Positions 9,601 through 19,568 are shown, counted from the first letter of the stretch. The stretch: DNA of 64,000 nucleotides from Sphingobacteriales bacterium (GCA_004144175.1 SEFT01000008.1:124001-188000); one strand, 5' to 3'. The notes: generated by a model from the letters alone, not told the origin. Program-made: numbers and translations.

Positions 9601-11478
9601 TAGCAGGTGTGCCCGGGCATTGATGCCCAGTTGTTGTTTGCTCAGGTCCAGGTCGCCCGAGAAGGTAAGGGCCAGGTTCGGGTCATCTATCAGCGCATTA
9701 CCGCTAAAGAGGTTCTTTGCCAGCAAGCCTTCTGCCATGATGTTCCGGTACGAGTACCCTCGGTAGTCGATACGGTCGATAATAGAGTTGATCCTTACCT
9801 GCGCTACCTTAGGATCGAATGCACGACCACTGACACCTGCCCGCAGGCTTACATAGCCAAGGTCGGGCTGGCGGAAGAGTGCGCCTGCATTAAAGTTTTG
9901 CGTAGTAACCGTACCCTTATATACCGCATTCCTCGCAGCTATACCACGCATATCCAGGTCTACATCCGAGGTGATGGTGCCGAGGTTTGTCGTTAGTATG
10001 CCATTAGCTGCAAAATTCTCCACATAGCCTATAAAGTTTCCTTTGAAGTACGCATGCGATATCTTTTCAAGCGCCAGGTTGGGATTGCGTCTCAGGTCGG
10101 GGGCATACCGCATTACGGCATTGCCGTTGGTGTATATCTCTCCATTCCGGTAGTCTATCCACGTAGTATATATATCGGGCAGGCCGGTCATATTCAGGTC
10201 GCCCTTTATGGTAGTGTAGCCGTCAGTTACCGATATGCGCTTGCTGGTGACACTATCTACCGTACCCGATACCTTACCCGATGCATAGATGATCGTTGGT
10301 GGTAGTAGCTGCCTTAGCTGTGGTGCAAAATAGGCCACATCCCTCGAGTCGATCTTAGCATCTTCAAAGTTCCCTTCCATCCGCACTTTGTCGATGTACT
10401 GGTTAAAGTCGGGGAAGCGGGTATAGTGCATGGCGTAATAGTCGCGTAGCACACTATTATTTGTTTCGATATACAGGTTGCGGCAAATGGATGCATTAGG
10501 CGATACCGTAACATCTGCATGTGCCTTTCTTATCATGATGCCCGACCGTTCTTTGGCAGTCAGGTTTTTAATCTCCCCGTTAAGGGTGTCCTTCAGTATG
10601 CGGATGTTTGTGGCAAGCCCGCTGATGTCCCTTATTTCTATGTACTCGGGGTCAAATTCACCTTCTTTCGGAGCGTCGGTAGTACGTACATCGCTGAAGT
10701 AGCAGTCATCTATTGCCAGCTTATCCATCTTCAGCACCCAGTTGCCTTTGTTGAAAGCCGTAGTGTCGAGTACTCTTTTCTTCTTAGGCCTTGGCGGGCG
10801 GCCACCTTCGTAGTCGCGGAAAACCACAAGGCTCTTTTTCAGGTTGATGGCATTGATATCTATCAGCCTTTTTTTCAGGTCAATCTCTTCAGCATCGATA
10901 CTCAGGCTGCCCACATCGAACTCCATGTCATTACCCACCCATGCATCGTCCCAGTGGAAACGTACACTGGAGATATCTACTTTCTCCAGGTCCAGCTCAA
11001 ATTCATTCTGTTTTTTAGTAGAATCTTTTTTCCCCGTATCAAAGGCATCAATGATGAATTGGTGGTTCCATTGGTCAGAATTAGCCTTGCGGTACATATG
11101 CACATACGAGTTGTGCAGGCCCACATAGCGTATTACAGGTTTGTCTTTCTTCAGTATAAACCAATCGCTGATGCGTACCCTGGCCTCACCGGCATATAAC
11201 AGTGTGTCCTTTGAGCGATCTTCGATATATAACCCTTGTAATAAAACATGGTTCAGAAAGTCGATGCGTACATGCTTTACTTCCACTCTAGTGTCCAGCT
11301 TGCGGGCAAGGTAGCCTGCCGCCTGGCTGGCAATATAGTTCTGTACCGGTGTCAGGTTCACCAGTAAAACGATCAGCAAAACAAGCCCCAAAATAGAGAG
11401 GACAAAGTTTCGGAGTATTTTTAAAAACCTGTTCAGACTGTAGCTTCTATAATAATACCGTGCAAAAATACTTCCCAA
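6631..11478 (-). CDS. tamB: TamB-like translocation/assembly module protein
   Basis: A very large protein (1615 residues) with one N-terminal membrane anchor (about residues 25-45), then an extended beta-rich body of repeating segments, and a C-terminal domain of the TamB (DUF490) type in the last 400 residues. TamB proteins bridge the periplasm and are thought to carry phospholipids to the outer membrane, with TamA or another Omp85 partner. The length fits Bacteroidota members of the family. The start given is a weak TTG; a -7 box (TATTTTTG) lies just inside it, so the true start may be further in. No tamA gene is adjacent; an Omp85-like gene occurs at 38031. Confidence 0.88.
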   Translation of the reverse strand: MGSIFARYYYRSYSLNRFLKILRNFVLSILGLVLLIVLLVNLTPVQNYIASQAAGYLARKLDTRVEVKHVRIDFLNHVLLQGLYIEDRSKDTLLYAGEARVRISDWFILKKDKPVIRYVGLHNSYVHMYRKANSDQWNHQFIIDAFDTGKKDSTKKQNEFELDLEKVDISSVRFHWDDAWVGNDMEFDVGSLSIDAEEIDLKKRLIDINAINLKKSLVVFRDYEGGRPPRPKKKRVLDTTAFNKGNWVLKMDKLAIDDCYFSDVRTTDAPKEGEFDPEYIEIRDISGLATNIRILKDTLNGEIKNLTAKERSGIMIRKAHADVTVSPNASICRNLYIETNNSVLRDYYAMHYTRFPDFNQYIDKVRMEGNFEDAKIDSRDVAYFAPQLRQLLPPTIIYASGKVSGTVDSVTSKRISVTDGYTTIKGDLNMTGLPDIYTTWIDYRNGEIYTNGNAVMRYAPDLRRNPNLALEKISHAYFKGNFIGYVENFAANGILTTNLGTITSDVDLDMRGIAARNAVYKGTVTTQNFNAGALFRQPDLGYVSLRAGVSGRAFDPKVAQVRINSIIDRIDYRGYSYRNIMAEGLLAKNLFSGNALIDDPNLALTFSGDLDLSKQQLGINARAHLLYSNLMALKLVNDSITASADFDLDWTGNHIDNFLGYAKLYNVNVNRNGHHLDIDSVYVRSAENNGKKQLSIQSNALTANINGDYQLSSLPYSFQYYISRYLPNYIAPPKEFAAKQDISFDITTNQIDSLLGVIVPDIKGFSNTEIKGILNTTQQKLTLNVNVPYGYISGITIRNTTVNGDGNNNTLGLNLSAENVTVGDSVLTGSVSVTTTVGNDSLAFNIATNSISDDYGTATLNGTAYASSDSLYFNILPSEFFLKQKKWEIPGGSDITLSGNYLYIRNLVMRSGLQEIAANSREELGKNVLGVGIRNLDVALIGSLAGISAYEPEGRINGDIILEDIFTHIIVSGDVRANDVRLGADTIGNINIAGSYDARKQLINLDPKSGIYRGNSSITAAGNVLFDSTKTNNQKLDGVVRFQNAPIGLAGPFLEGFMSNIGGTLNGTVNIGGTASAPDVNGQVRLDNGTMKLDILGTTYTIPTANISVNNDSIDVGTVSVYDALKNNALLIGKVYHNRFKDFRFNISAGSSKFEVMNLREHESDLFYGNLIAGFRSLNITGPLEDLSIRIVDARPRAASHLYLPITTTTEMSSYSYVTFKTYGKEQEVVKKKENRISINIDARLNELAEISLVLDPSTGDAINAKGTGNIALDIPANSDMRMNGSYNIIEGNYVFTISQLFFKRVFALTGGRIDFNGSIEETRLDVDGVYTTRARLFDVLTESEKSLVDENEAKEAKQAQDVNVLLNMKGSLEEPKLTFRLDVPNKRAVGTSAYNRLMVYNQNEQQLYTQVGSLLLINSFIPPETGSNSGLTNSARTGAISNVSSIFSSTASSQLTNIVSKITGDKDLSVDFKYNPYTAEAGTVSRNELSLGFKKSLYNNRLNVEVGSSLDWGRATGTSSNNRNNFNPVGDFRAQYQIKEGSNLRLNVFRMQSYDVVNNSNMWRGGVGLSWKKSFNTLSGLFGKADYAAQLEELRQQPATPATDTSKEKRVGTW
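11463..11470 (-). promoter_or_regulatory. Candidate -7 promoter box (TATTTTTG) near the tamB start
   Basis: On the minus strand this is an exact TAnnTTTG match. It lies downstream of the longest possible start codon of the tamB-like frame (TTG at 11478), which suggests that the mRNA and the true start begin further downstream. Confidence 0.3.
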
Positions 11479-11644
11479 GGTCCATATCCTATAAAAGTTT
11501 TTGTTAATGGTGTCATATCATTAGCGGGTGATAGTACACGGGAAACTGTCCGTAATCGCACATTATTTCATTATTCCGCATTAATTTCGGCACCATTAAT
11601 TCAAACAATGTCCAACGGGCATACACAAACCAGTTACTTTAAAT

Positions 11645-13762
11645 ATGAAAGTATTGTCCCTTTGCACACCATTCTTAGTATTAAGTATGACTGCTGCTGC
11701 ACAACAGCCATGGACTTTCAATGGCAAATACCCGGAAACAAAGACAATAAAACAAAACGATGAGTTCTTCGGCACCTCGGTTTCTGACCCCTACCGCTGG
11801 CTCGAAGACGACCTGTCTGCTGAAACACAGGATTGGGTGAAACGCCAAAATGAGGTGACACAAACGTACCTGGGCCGCATACCATTCCGCGATGACATTG
11901 AGAAGCGCCTGACCGAGCTTTGGAACTATGAGAAATACAGCGCTCCTTTCAAAGAGGGCGGCTACACCTACTACTACAAGAACGACGGACTGCAAAACCA
12001 GTACGTGCTGTATAGGGAAAAGGGTGGTAAGGTAGAGACCTTCCTCGACCCCAATAAATTCTCTAAAGATGGTACTACCTCGCTGGCAGGCATCAACTTT
12101 ACCAAAGATGGTTCGCTTTGCGCCTTCCAGATATCCGAGGGCGGCTCTGATTGGCGTAAGGTTATCGTACTGGATACGAAAAGCGGGAAGCAGCTGGGCG
12201 ATACGCTGATGGATGTAAAGTTCAGCGGCCTCTCCTGGAAGGGTAATGATGGCTTCTACTACAGCAGCTACGACAAGCCTAAGGGCAGCCAGCTATCGGC
12301 GCAAACACAGTACCACAAGCTCTTCTACCACAAGATGGGCACACAGCAGAGCAGCGATAAGCTCATTTTTGGCGGTGAAGAAACACCACGTCGCTATGTA
12401 GGCGGTGGCGTTACCGAAGATGAAAAATACCTGGTGATAACAGCCGCTAACGCTACCTACGGAAACGAGCTATACATACAAGACCTGAGCAAAAAGGATG
12501 CACCGATCGTAACCATTGCTACGGGCTTTGAGAATGAGCATGATGTAGTGTATGCTGAAAATGGTAAGCTATATATAGTTACCAACCTGAAAGCGCCAAA
12601 CCGCAAGCTGGTGGTTACGGATGCTGCTACACCACAGCCGGACAACTGGAAAGAGCTGATACCGCAAACCCAGTTCCCGCTTACAATTTCTACCTCGGGC
12701 CGCAAGCTGTTTGCGCAATACCTTAAGGATGCGGTTTCAGAGGTGCATCAGTATAGCCTCGATGGTAAGAAAGAGCGCACCATCACACTGCCCGGCCTTG
12801 GTACCGCCAGCGGCTTTAGCGGCAAGCGCGAAGAGACTGAGATATACTATTCTTACACTTCTTATGTATATCCTCCCACCATCTTCAAGTACAACCTGAC
12901 CAGCGGAAAGTCGGATGTGTATAAGAAATCGAATGTAAACTTCGATCCTTCTCTGTATGAGAGCAAGCAGGTTTTCTATACTTCTGAAGACGGTACGCAG
13001 ATACCGATGATCGTAACCCATAAAAAGGGTGTACAACTGAATAGCAAGAATCCTACTATGCTTTATGGTTACGGTGGCTTCAGCGTAAGTCTTACGCCTA
13101 GCTTCAGCGTCAGCAACTTGGTATTTATGGAGAATGGTGGAGTGTACGCCGTAGCCAACCTGCGTGGCGGCGGCGAGTATGGCGATACCTGGCACGATCA
13201 GGGCACGAAGCTGCAAAAGCAAAATGTATTCAACGACTTCATTGCGGCTGCTCAATACCTGATCGATCAGAAATATACGTCTAAAGATTACCTAGCTATA
13301 TCGGGTGGCTCTAACGGCGGACTGCTGGTGGGTGCCTGCATGACGCAGCGCCCCGACTTGTTTCGCGTAGCTTTCCCGGCAGTAGGTGTGCTCGATATGC
13401 TTCGTTATCACAAATTCACGGCTGGTGCGGGCTGGGCTTACGACTATGGTACGGCTGACGATAATGCCGAAATGTTTGGCTATCTGTACAAGTATTCACC
13501 TGTACACAATGTGAAGAAAGGCACTTGTTATCCATCTACCATGGTAACGACTGCTGACCATGACGATAGGGTAGTTCCGGCGCACTCCTTTAAGTTCGCC
13601 GCTGCATTACAGGAAGGCCAAGGCTGTAACAACCCTACGCTCATCCGTATAGAAACAAAAGCAGGGCATGGTGCCGGTAAGCCAACTTCGATGATCATAG
13701 ACGAGCAGGCCGACAAGTGGGCATTTATGCTCTACAATATGGGCCTTACTTATAAAAGATAA
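11645..13762 (+). CDS. Prolyl oligopeptidase family serine peptidase (S9A)
   Basis: A 705-residue S9A peptidase that cuts short peptides after proline. An N-terminal signal peptide (about residues 1-19, ending in TAAAQQP) points to export to the periplasm. The seven-bladed propeller occupies the middle, and the C-terminal alpha/beta hydrolase domain carries the triad: Ser556 in SGGSNGG, the Asp of HDDRVVP (about 639-645) and His675 in KAGHGAG. All are intact and the length is normal for the family. The ATG at 11645 precedes the signal peptide directly. It stands alone, divergent from the tamB-like gene, and ends at a shared terminator. Confidence 0.94.
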   Translation: MKVLSLCTPFLVLSMTAAAQQPWTFNGKYPETKTIKQNDEFFGTSVSDPYRWLEDDLSAETQDWVKRQNEVTQTYLGRIPFRDDIEKRLTELWNYEKYSAPFKEGGYTYYYKNDGLQNQYVLYREKGGKVETFLDPNKFSKDGTTSLAGINFTKDGSLCAFQISEGGSDWRKVIVLDTKSGKQLGDTLMDVKFSGLSWKGNDGFYYSSYDKPKGSQLSAQTQYHKLFYHKMGTQQSSDKLIFGGEETPRRYVGGGVTEDEKYLVITAANATYGNELYIQDLSKKDAPIVTIATGFENEHDVVYAENGKLYIVTNLKAPNRKLVVTDAATPQPDNWKELIPQTQFPLTISTSGRKLFAQYLKDAVSEVHQYSLDGKKERTITLPGLGTASGFSGKREETEIYYSYTSYVYPPTIFKYNLTSGKSDVYKKSNVNFDPSLYESKQVFYTSEDGTQIPMIVTHKKGVQLNSKNPTMLYGYGGFSVSLTPSFSVSNLVFMENGGVYAVANLRGGGEYGDTWHDQGTKLQKQNVFNDFIAAAQYLIDQKYTSKDYLAISGGSNGGLLVGACMTQRPDLFRVAFPAVGVLDMLRYHKFTAGAGWAYDYGTADDNAEMFGYLYKYSPVHNVKKGTCYPSTMVTTADHDDRVVPAHSFKFAAALQEGQGCNNPTLIRIETKAGHGAGKPTSMIIDEQADKWAFMLYNMGLTYKR

Positions 13763-13776
13763 ACAGTACTGATATA

Positions 13777-13811
13777 AACAGAAATGGCGACCAATGGCCG
13801 CCATTTCTGTT
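13777..13811. terminator. Bidirectional hairpin terminator
   Basis: Perfect 13-base arms (AACAGAAATGGCG and its complement) around a nine-base loop, placed exactly between two convergent genes. Confidence 0.7.
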
Positions 13812-15545
13812 CTAGTCCATTAGTTTTACTACTTCCTCGTTTCGCGCGGCGGTATTGGCCGCTCCTTGGAATATGTTCTTCCAAATGATATTGAAGAACC
13901 CTGCCTTGGGGCTGCGGTTCACAATGCTGCTTGCAGTCCTTACAGGTTTGCCCGGCTCTGGATTTTCACGATGCAATAGTGCATGGTTGGCTACAAACGA
14001 AGACACTGCTTTTGTCTCTGCTTTACCCGTTTCTTTATTTATCTTTTGTAAGCCTACTTTCAGGTCGTTGTACAGTATCGTAAAGTCGCCGGTAGAGCTA
14101 TTTTCATTACCTCTTATTTTTATATCTACACTGTCAATATCCAGCGATTTTATTTCGGCAAGGGCTAGTGCCTGTGCTACTTCGTTTACCTGTGCTGCTC
14201 TTATATTTTTAGCGTACCCATCCACCTGGAATTTGCCTGTGCTATCGCCCAGGTAGAACACAAAGTTTGCTTTCAGGTCTGATTCCTTATTGAATTTGCC
14301 TTTCAGGTCTGCAACAGCCCATTTGTTAGCTTTTAGCTGCTCTGGTATATTGGTCACATTGCGTATAATGCCGTTTATTTCACTAAAGGCAATGGAACCG
14401 GGTTTGTTTGTTAGTTTGCTTACTTCTGTATAGGTCACCACTGAGTTCTCTACCATTACATTCTTCAGCTCTATGGGCATACCTGCATTTTGCAGCAGTT
14501 GCTGCGGAAACTGGCCGCCTTTATTGACGCCTGAAGAGGGCAGCAGCATGGAAAAATGTACATCCATCGCAGCGTTCTTTATAAAGGTATTATGCACCCT
14601 CAGTTCTCCATCGTTCACCAGCTTTTGCCAACTGATGCCACCCAGTGTAAGCTCCGGTACCCGTACGCGGAAGATCTCTGTACGCTTGCCTACATAGCTA
14701 TAGAAAGAGTCATTGCTCATCGTTGGCTCTATCATCAGGTTCTTCAGCGTTACCGTTTTGTCCTGGGTAGAGAAGCTGATATCACGGCAGTTTATTTTAT
14801 ACAGGCTCTTGCCGGCTGTCTGCCGGATGCTGCCAAATGCTATCTTACCATTTTCTGCAAAGGCAAATGATTCGGGGTCACGTTTCTCGCGGGGCTCATA
14901 GGTCCAGTCGGTAAGTACTACGTTGCCATTATCAAGGTACAGGTAAGAGGTATCGGTAGCCGATATATACCTGTTGATAACGTTTACATTAGTAATGCTC
15001 AGCTCATCGGCATGCAGTTTTTTCAACAACGGCTGTTCTTCCACTTTCGCGGTTTTAGCCGTATCGACGTATAGCTGAAAGTCGTGTGGCCTGGTAATGG
15101 TCAGCTGCGCTTTATCCAGCATCAGCTTTTTGCAGCTAAGCTGCTTGCGGCTTATATAGCCTGCCCAGTTCACGCCTGTTGCAGTCAGGCTAGGTATCGT
15201 CAGCTCGTAATAAATATCCTCGCCCATGCCCTGTTTTTGCATGGCCTGCATACGCTGCACATCGGGTATCAGGCGTATGTTGGTGGCCGTTATCTCTCTG
15301 TTTACAATATTTAGCTGAGCATCACCTATTTCCACACGGTAGGTGCTGTCGGTGGCTTCGGTCACCCACTTGGCTATACTCAGTTTCAGGTTGTCATCAT
15401 AGCTGTATGAAAACCAGGCTGTAGCAGCAGTTGCTGCTATCAATATTGCTGCGACGGTTATTAGTAAAGGCTTTCGCATAGTTCTTCGCATCTTTTGCAC
15501 TTGCACAGAAATGTTAAAATCGTGCCGACACGGCAGTAAGCCCAT
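13812..15545 (-). CDS. AsmA-like membrane-anchored periplasmic protein
   Basis: A 577-residue protein with a short cytoplasmic start, one membrane segment (LLITVAAILIAATAATAWF, about residues 26-44) and a long beta-rich periplasmic body. Its layout and repeated short strands recall AsmA/DUF748 proteins, distant relatives of TamB that act in envelope lipid transport; this is inferred from layout, not from a clear motif. ATG 15545 gives the longest frame; ATG 15491 (MRRTMRK) and ATG 15479 are also possible and put the membrane segment nearer the N-terminus. It lies on the same strand as the tamB-like gene but is separated from it by the peptidase gene. Confidence 0.7.
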   Translation of the reverse strand: MGLLPCRHDFNISVQVQKMRRTMRKPLLITVAAILIAATAATAWFSYSYDDNLKLSIAKWVTEATDSTYRVEIGDAQLNIVNREITATNIRLIPDVQRMQAMQKQGMGEDIYYELTIPSLTATGVNWAGYISRKQLSCKKLMLDKAQLTITRPHDFQLYVDTAKTAKVEEQPLLKKLHADELSITNVNVINRYISATDTSYLYLDNGNVVLTDWTYEPREKRDPESFAFAENGKIAFGSIRQTAGKSLYKINCRDISFSTQDKTVTLKNLMIEPTMSNDSFYSYVGKRTEIFRVRVPELTLGGISWQKLVNDGELRVHNTFIKNAAMDVHFSMLLPSSGVNKGGQFPQQLLQNAGMPIELKNVMVENSVVTYTEVSKLTNKPGSIAFSEINGIIRNVTNIPEQLKANKWAVADLKGKFNKESDLKANFVFYLGDSTGKFQVDGYAKNIRAAQVNEVAQALALAEIKSLDIDSVDIKIRGNENSSTGDFTILYNDLKVGLQKINKETGKAETKAVSSFVANHALLHRENPEPGKPVRTASSIVNRSPKAGFFNIIWKNIFQGAANTAARNEEVVKLMD

Positions 15546-15640
15546 AATGCTGTTTTTTGCGCTGATAATACCTGCTTTATGCTTAGTGATTTACTGATGC
15601 CAATAGATTATCTTGCAGCTGTTTTTTCAATTTATTTTTT

Positions 15641-17416
15641 ATGTATCGTACACATACATGCGGCGAATTACGCATGGAACATGTTGGAAATGAAGTGACA
15701 CTGGCCGGCTGGGTGCAGACGGTGCGCAAGTTTGGCAGCATCACTTTTGCAGATATCAGGGACCGTTATGGCATTACGCAGTTGCTGTTCAACGAATCGC
15801 TGAACAGCAGGCTCGACGAAACGCCTATTGGACGTGAATATGTTATACAGGTAAAAGGAAAGGTAATAGAGCGTAGTAATAAAAACGCAAAAATACCCAC
15901 CGGCGATGTGGAGATGGAAGTTGCTGACTTTGCAATCATGAATATCGCGTCTGTTCCACCGTTTACTATTGAAGAAAAGACTGATGGTGGTGATGAGCTG
16001 CGTATGAAATACCGCTACCTCGACCTGCGCCGCCCAACCTTGCAGCGCAACCTGGAGCTTCGTTATAAAGTGAATAGGGCCGTAAGGAATTACCTGGACG
16101 GCCTCGGCTTTTGGGATATCGAAACTCCGTTCCTTATCAAATCAACACCCGAGGGTGCGCGCGACTTCATCGTGCCTTCGCGTATGAATGGGCGCCAGTT
16201 CTACGCCCTGCCGCAAAGCCCGCAAACCTTTAAGCAACTGCTGATGGTGAGCGGTTATGATCGTTATTATCAGATCGTAAAATGCTTCCGCGATGAGGAT
16301 TTACGTGCCGACCGCCAGCCCGAGTTTACACAGATAGACTGCGAAATGTGTTTCGTGGAGCAGGAAGATGTGTTGCAGACCTTTGAGGGACTGTTCAAGC
16401 ACGTATTCCGCGAAGTGAAGGGTGTGAACATAACAGAAGCCTTTCCGCGCATGACCTGGGACGACTCTATGTGGCACTATGGTAACGATAAGCCGGACAT
16501 CCGTTTTGAGATGAAGATCCAGAACGCCAAGGTGGATGGTAAAGTATATGCCGATGTACTGAACGAAGTTGACTTTAAGATATTCAACGAAGCGCCATCG
16601 GTACTGGCTATTTCGGTACCCGGTGCATCTGAATATACCCGCAAGCAGGTAGACGAACTGACCGAGTGGGTGAAACGTCCGCAGATAGGCATGAGCGGAC
16701 TGGTGTACATCAGGTGCAATGCCGATGGCAGCTATAAGAGCAGTGTAGATAAATTCTTCAATGAAGAGCAGCTGAAAAGCTTTGCAACCTTTAGCAACGC
16801 AGCAGCGGGCGACCTGATACTGATACTGGCAGGAAAGGAAAGCCGTACGCGCCAGGCAATGAGCGCCCTGCGCCTGGAGATGGGTAACCGCCTGGGCTAT
16901 CGCAATCCCGACGAATACAAGCCGCTTTGGGTGATCGATTTTCCATTGTTTGAATACGATGAGGAGAACGACCATTGGGCTGCAAGGCACCACCCGTTCA
17001 CATCGCCTAAGCCTGAGCAGATAGAGCTGATGAACAACCGCGAAAGGTTTGGCGAGATAAAGGCGAACGCCTACGATATAGTGCTGAATGGTACCGAAAT
17101 AGGTGGTGGCTCTATCCGCATCTTCCAGCGCGACCTGCAGGAGAAGATGTTTGCAGCGCTTGGCCTTAGCAAGGAAGATGCACAGGAGAAGTTTGGCTTC
17201 CTGCTTGGTGCGTTCGAGTACGGTGCGCCGCCGCATGGTGGTATTGCCTTTGGTTTCGACCGTCTTTGTGCATTGCTGGGCGGGCAAGAGAGCATACGTG
17301 ACTTTATCGCCTTCCCGAAGAACAATGCGGGCCGCGATATGATGCTGGACGCGCCATCGGCAGTAGAACCGGAGCAGCTGGTAGAGCTGAATCTGCAACT
17401 GACCGAAGAAAAATAG
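15641..17416 (+). CDS. aspS: Aspartate--tRNA ligase
   Basis: A 591-residue class II aminoacyl-tRNA synthetase that charges tRNA-Asp. The N-terminal OB fold (about 1-110) binds the anticodon; the catalytic core shows motif 2 in [20 protein letters not shown] (about 211-230) and motif 3 near [13 protein letters not shown] (about 539-551). The large insertion domain between them and the length mark the bacterial type. The ATG at 15641 begins [11 protein letters not shown], the usual opening of AspRS. Whether it also charges tRNA-Asn cannot be told; gatCAB genes are not in view. Confidence 0.97.
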   Translation: MYRTHTCGELRMEHVGNEVTLAGWVQTVRKFGSITFADIRDRYGITQLLFNESLNSRLDETPIGREYVIQVKGKVIERSNKNAKIPTGDVEMEVADFAIMNIASVPPFTIEEKTDGGDELRMKYRYLDLRRPTLQRNLELRYKVNRAVRNYLDGLGFWDIETPFLIKSTPEGARDFIVPSRMNGRQFYALPQSPQTFKQLLMVSGYDRYYQIVKCFRDEDLRADRQPEFTQIDCEMCFVEQEDVLQTFEGLFKHVFREVKGVNITEAFPRMTWDDSMWHYGNDKPDIRFEMKIQNAKVDGKVYADVLNEVDFKIFNEAPSVLAISVPGASEYTRKQVDELTEWVKRPQIGMSGLVYIRCNADGSYKSSVDKFFNEEQLKSFATFSNAAAGDLILILAGKESRTRQAMSALRLEMGNRLGYRNPDEYKPLWVIDFPLFEYDEENDHWAARHHPFTSPKPEQIELMNNRERFGEIKANAYDIVLNGTEIGGGSIRIFQRDLQEKMFAALGLSKEDAQEKFGFLLGAFEYGAPPHGGIAFGFDRLCALLGGQESIRDFIAFPKNNAGRDMMLDAPSAVEPEQLVELNLQLTEEK

Positions 17417-17486
17417 GGAAATTAGAGGCCAATGCTTTGATGGAAATATTTTGTTTATTATTTTTAGTTCTTAGTAATTGATATAC

Positions 17487-18134
17487 ATGAAGAAAATACT
17501 ATTGGCAGTACTGGTGTCCGCTGCAGGATTAGGTCTGTACTCGTGCAATAACGGCGCTTACGATCTGGATCCGAAAACCGATAATGGCGCGCTTAACCCG
17601 GTAAATCCTGACAACAATATCAGCATACCTCCGGGCAATATTAAGGTTACGGTAAATGGTGTTATATACACTTTTTATCCTTCTAAATATGTAGATACAA
17701 GTGCCGGCCAAAGGATATATATGGGATCGGGCGTACTGGATAAAGATCCTCTGTTCAAACGTTGGTTCGGTATCAGGATCTCACATACGGAAGGTGCAGA
17801 TCCCGATTTTACCAATAAGACTGTTGTAGACGCATGGTATTCGTATATCGATACATCTCTCGATCAACGAGTATACTTCGTATCCGATGGTGTAGATTTC
17901 GACCCTGAAAAGCCCGGTGCATTGAAAGGTAAAGATGGAGATGCAATAAGAGGTCTGTTACCTACCGGTGAGTACAAGTTTTATCCTGTACTATACGACC
18001 ATGATGAGGATTCAAAAACACCAAAGGTACCTCAGACCAGCAAGGTGTCTTCTATAAAAGTAACCGAAGGCGAGTTTCACCTTCAAAAAACGACCAAGCT
18101 GAACGAGATCAAGATGATGCAATTGGAAATCTAA
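17487..18134 (+). CDS. Lipoprotein of unknown function
   Basis: A 215-residue predicted lipoprotein. The signal peptide MKKILLAVLVSAAGLG ends in the lipobox LYSC, so the mature protein begins at Cys20 and is probably held in the outer membrane. I chose ATG 17487 over a TTG nine bases earlier because it opens the signal peptide. The mature part is acidic and beta-rich with no family I recognise; a small carbohydrate-binding or calycin-like fold is possible but not shown. It is followed at once by a strong terminator and converges on the DUF5723-type gene. Confidence 0.75.
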   Translation: MKKILLAVLVSAAGLGLYSCNNGAYDLDPKTDNGALNPVNPDNNISIPPGNIKVTVNGVIYTFYPSKYVDTSAGQRIYMGSGVLDKDPLFKRWFGIRISHTEGADPDFTNKTVVDAWYSYIDTSLDQRVYFVSDGVDFDPEKPGALKGKDGDAIRGLLPTGEYKFYPVLYDHDEDSKTPKVPQTSKVSSIKVTEGEFHLQKTTKLNEIKMMQLEI

Positions 18135-18150
18135 TTATTGATCTTAATAC

Positions 18151-18197
18151 TAAATAAATAGGCCGCGAAGTATCATACTTCGCGGCCTATTTATTTA
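18151..18197. terminator. Strong bidirectional hairpin terminator
   Basis: A perfect 22-base inverted repeat with a three-base loop (TCA). The GC core GGCCGCGAAGTA is flanked by A/T runs on both sides, so it can end transcription of both convergent genes. Confidence 0.85.
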
Positions 18198-18206
18198 GGG
18201 ATAAAG

Positions 18207-19568
18207 CTATATAATGAACTTATCTTTCTTGAACTTCAGCATAAGGCCCATGTAGAAGTCAGCATTCTTTATAGTCTTCGGCAAAATATTGGATATAAGT
18301 GAGGACGATCCTATATAAAAAGGGCCGTAGCGAAATGCTGCACCCAATGTAAGTGTTTGCTTGCCGTAAAAGGTACAGGGCATACTTACAGAATACCTGC
18401 GGTTGCCATAGCTGGGGGTTACATTCAGATAGTTGACGTAGGCCGGCCGGTAAATGTCCCCTCCGTTTCCTTTCAGGTTTAGCACGGTATTTATGGCAAT
18501 ATTAAAATTGTTATTGGCTACCCAGTCAGTATTGATACGTAGGGCAGTTGGTAGGCCCATACGGAACTTTTGCACCGCGTTTTTCCTTATTAGTATGGAG
18601 TCTGCAACGGCGCGGTTCAGATACTGTCCAATATCTTCCTGTTTTCTTCTTTCAATAGCATTCAGGTTTCTTGTTGTACCTACCAGATTATAAGCGCCGC
18701 TTCCGCTATCGGCATAGTATAATGCGCTTCCGATGTCGGTAAGCGAGACAGCAATACTGTACTTATAGGGTGTCTCATAGTTGGGCGTACCGTCGGGGTG
18801 GTATTCATATTGCATGCCTAAGTCAAGGCCCAGGCCGCCCTTACCTGCGCGATCCATTACAGTAAATGGATACACGCCGGGAGCAGTAAAATAGGAATTC
18901 ACATTATGCGCATACTGTGTATTTATGGTGCCCCTTATCGAAGCAATGGTATCTTCAGTTTGCAATACCAGGCTAAAGTCATCCAGATACACACTTGCAG
19001 CCCCAAATGCCATAATATATTTGACTGTAGCTCCGCCTTTCAGTATGTGATATTCATCGTTGCGCAGTACTTTGCCATACGACACTCCAACCTCACCGAA
19101 TGTATGAATGGAAACCCCGCTCTTATCGAGATCAAGATCCGTCATAAATGGGATTTTAGATATATCCTCAATGCCAATCACATTAAAGATCTTAAATGGA
19201 ATATTGCCCATGCGTGCTAATTCGCGCATGCGGGTGTATATACCGAAGTTGTGTTTCTGCTTTACGGTAAAGGAAATGGACGGTCCCAGTACATCTACAT
19301 TTTGCCACAGGTGTTTTTTATTCTCCGTACGGTCTTTGCGCAATTCGCCGCCGTCTTTTGAAAAATTGTAGCCGTTATTACCAGCAAGAATGCTTACTGC
19401 AAATAGCCCTAATTCGGTACCATTGGCAGCATTGTTAACCCATGCTGGGTTATAAGGTATTTGCTGTACTGCCGAATAAGTATTGGTAGTAAGGCCTACA
19501 AACTGCTGTGCGGTGCCGGTATGGGCTAAAAATAATAATATGACCAGGTTTATATATCTCACTGACAT
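18207..19568 (-). CDS. DUF5723-type outer-membrane protein
   Basis: A 453-residue exported protein: signal peptide to about residue 20 (AHTGTAQQ), then long stretches of alternating polar and aromatic residues typical of an outer-membrane beta barrel, ending in a charged tail. The opening NPAWVNNA and the overall pattern fit the Bacteroidota family DUF5723, whose role is unknown. The start is ATG 19568. It is a single gene on the minus strand, closed by the strong terminator at 18151-18197. Confidence 0.65.
   Translation of the reverse strand: MSVRYINLVILLFLAHTGTAQQFVGLTTNTYSAVQQIPYNPAWVNNAANGTELGLFAVSILAGNNGYNFSKDGGELRKDRTENKKHLWQNVDVLGPSISFTVKQKHNFGIYTRMRELARMGNIPFKIFNVIGIEDISKIPFMTDLDLDKSGVSIHTFGEVGVSYGKVLRNDEYHILKGGATVKYIMAFGAASVYLDDFSLVLQTEDTIASIRGTINTQYAHNVNSYFTAPGVYPFTVMDRAGKGGLGLDLGMQYEYHPDGTPNYETPYKYSIAVSLTDIGSALYYADSGSGAYNLVGTTRNLNAIERRKQEDIGQYLNRAVADSILIRKNAVQKFRMGLPTALRINTDWVANNNFNIAINTVLNLKGNGGDIYRPAYVNYLNVTPSYGNRRYSVSMPCTFYGKQTLTLGAAFRYGPFYIGSSSLISNILPKTIKNADFYMGLMLKFKKDKFII

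Noticed and set aside
16301-17398. 365-residue minus-strand frame opposite aspS
   Set aside because: It is a shadow of aspS, rich in Cys, His and Arg with no family pattern.
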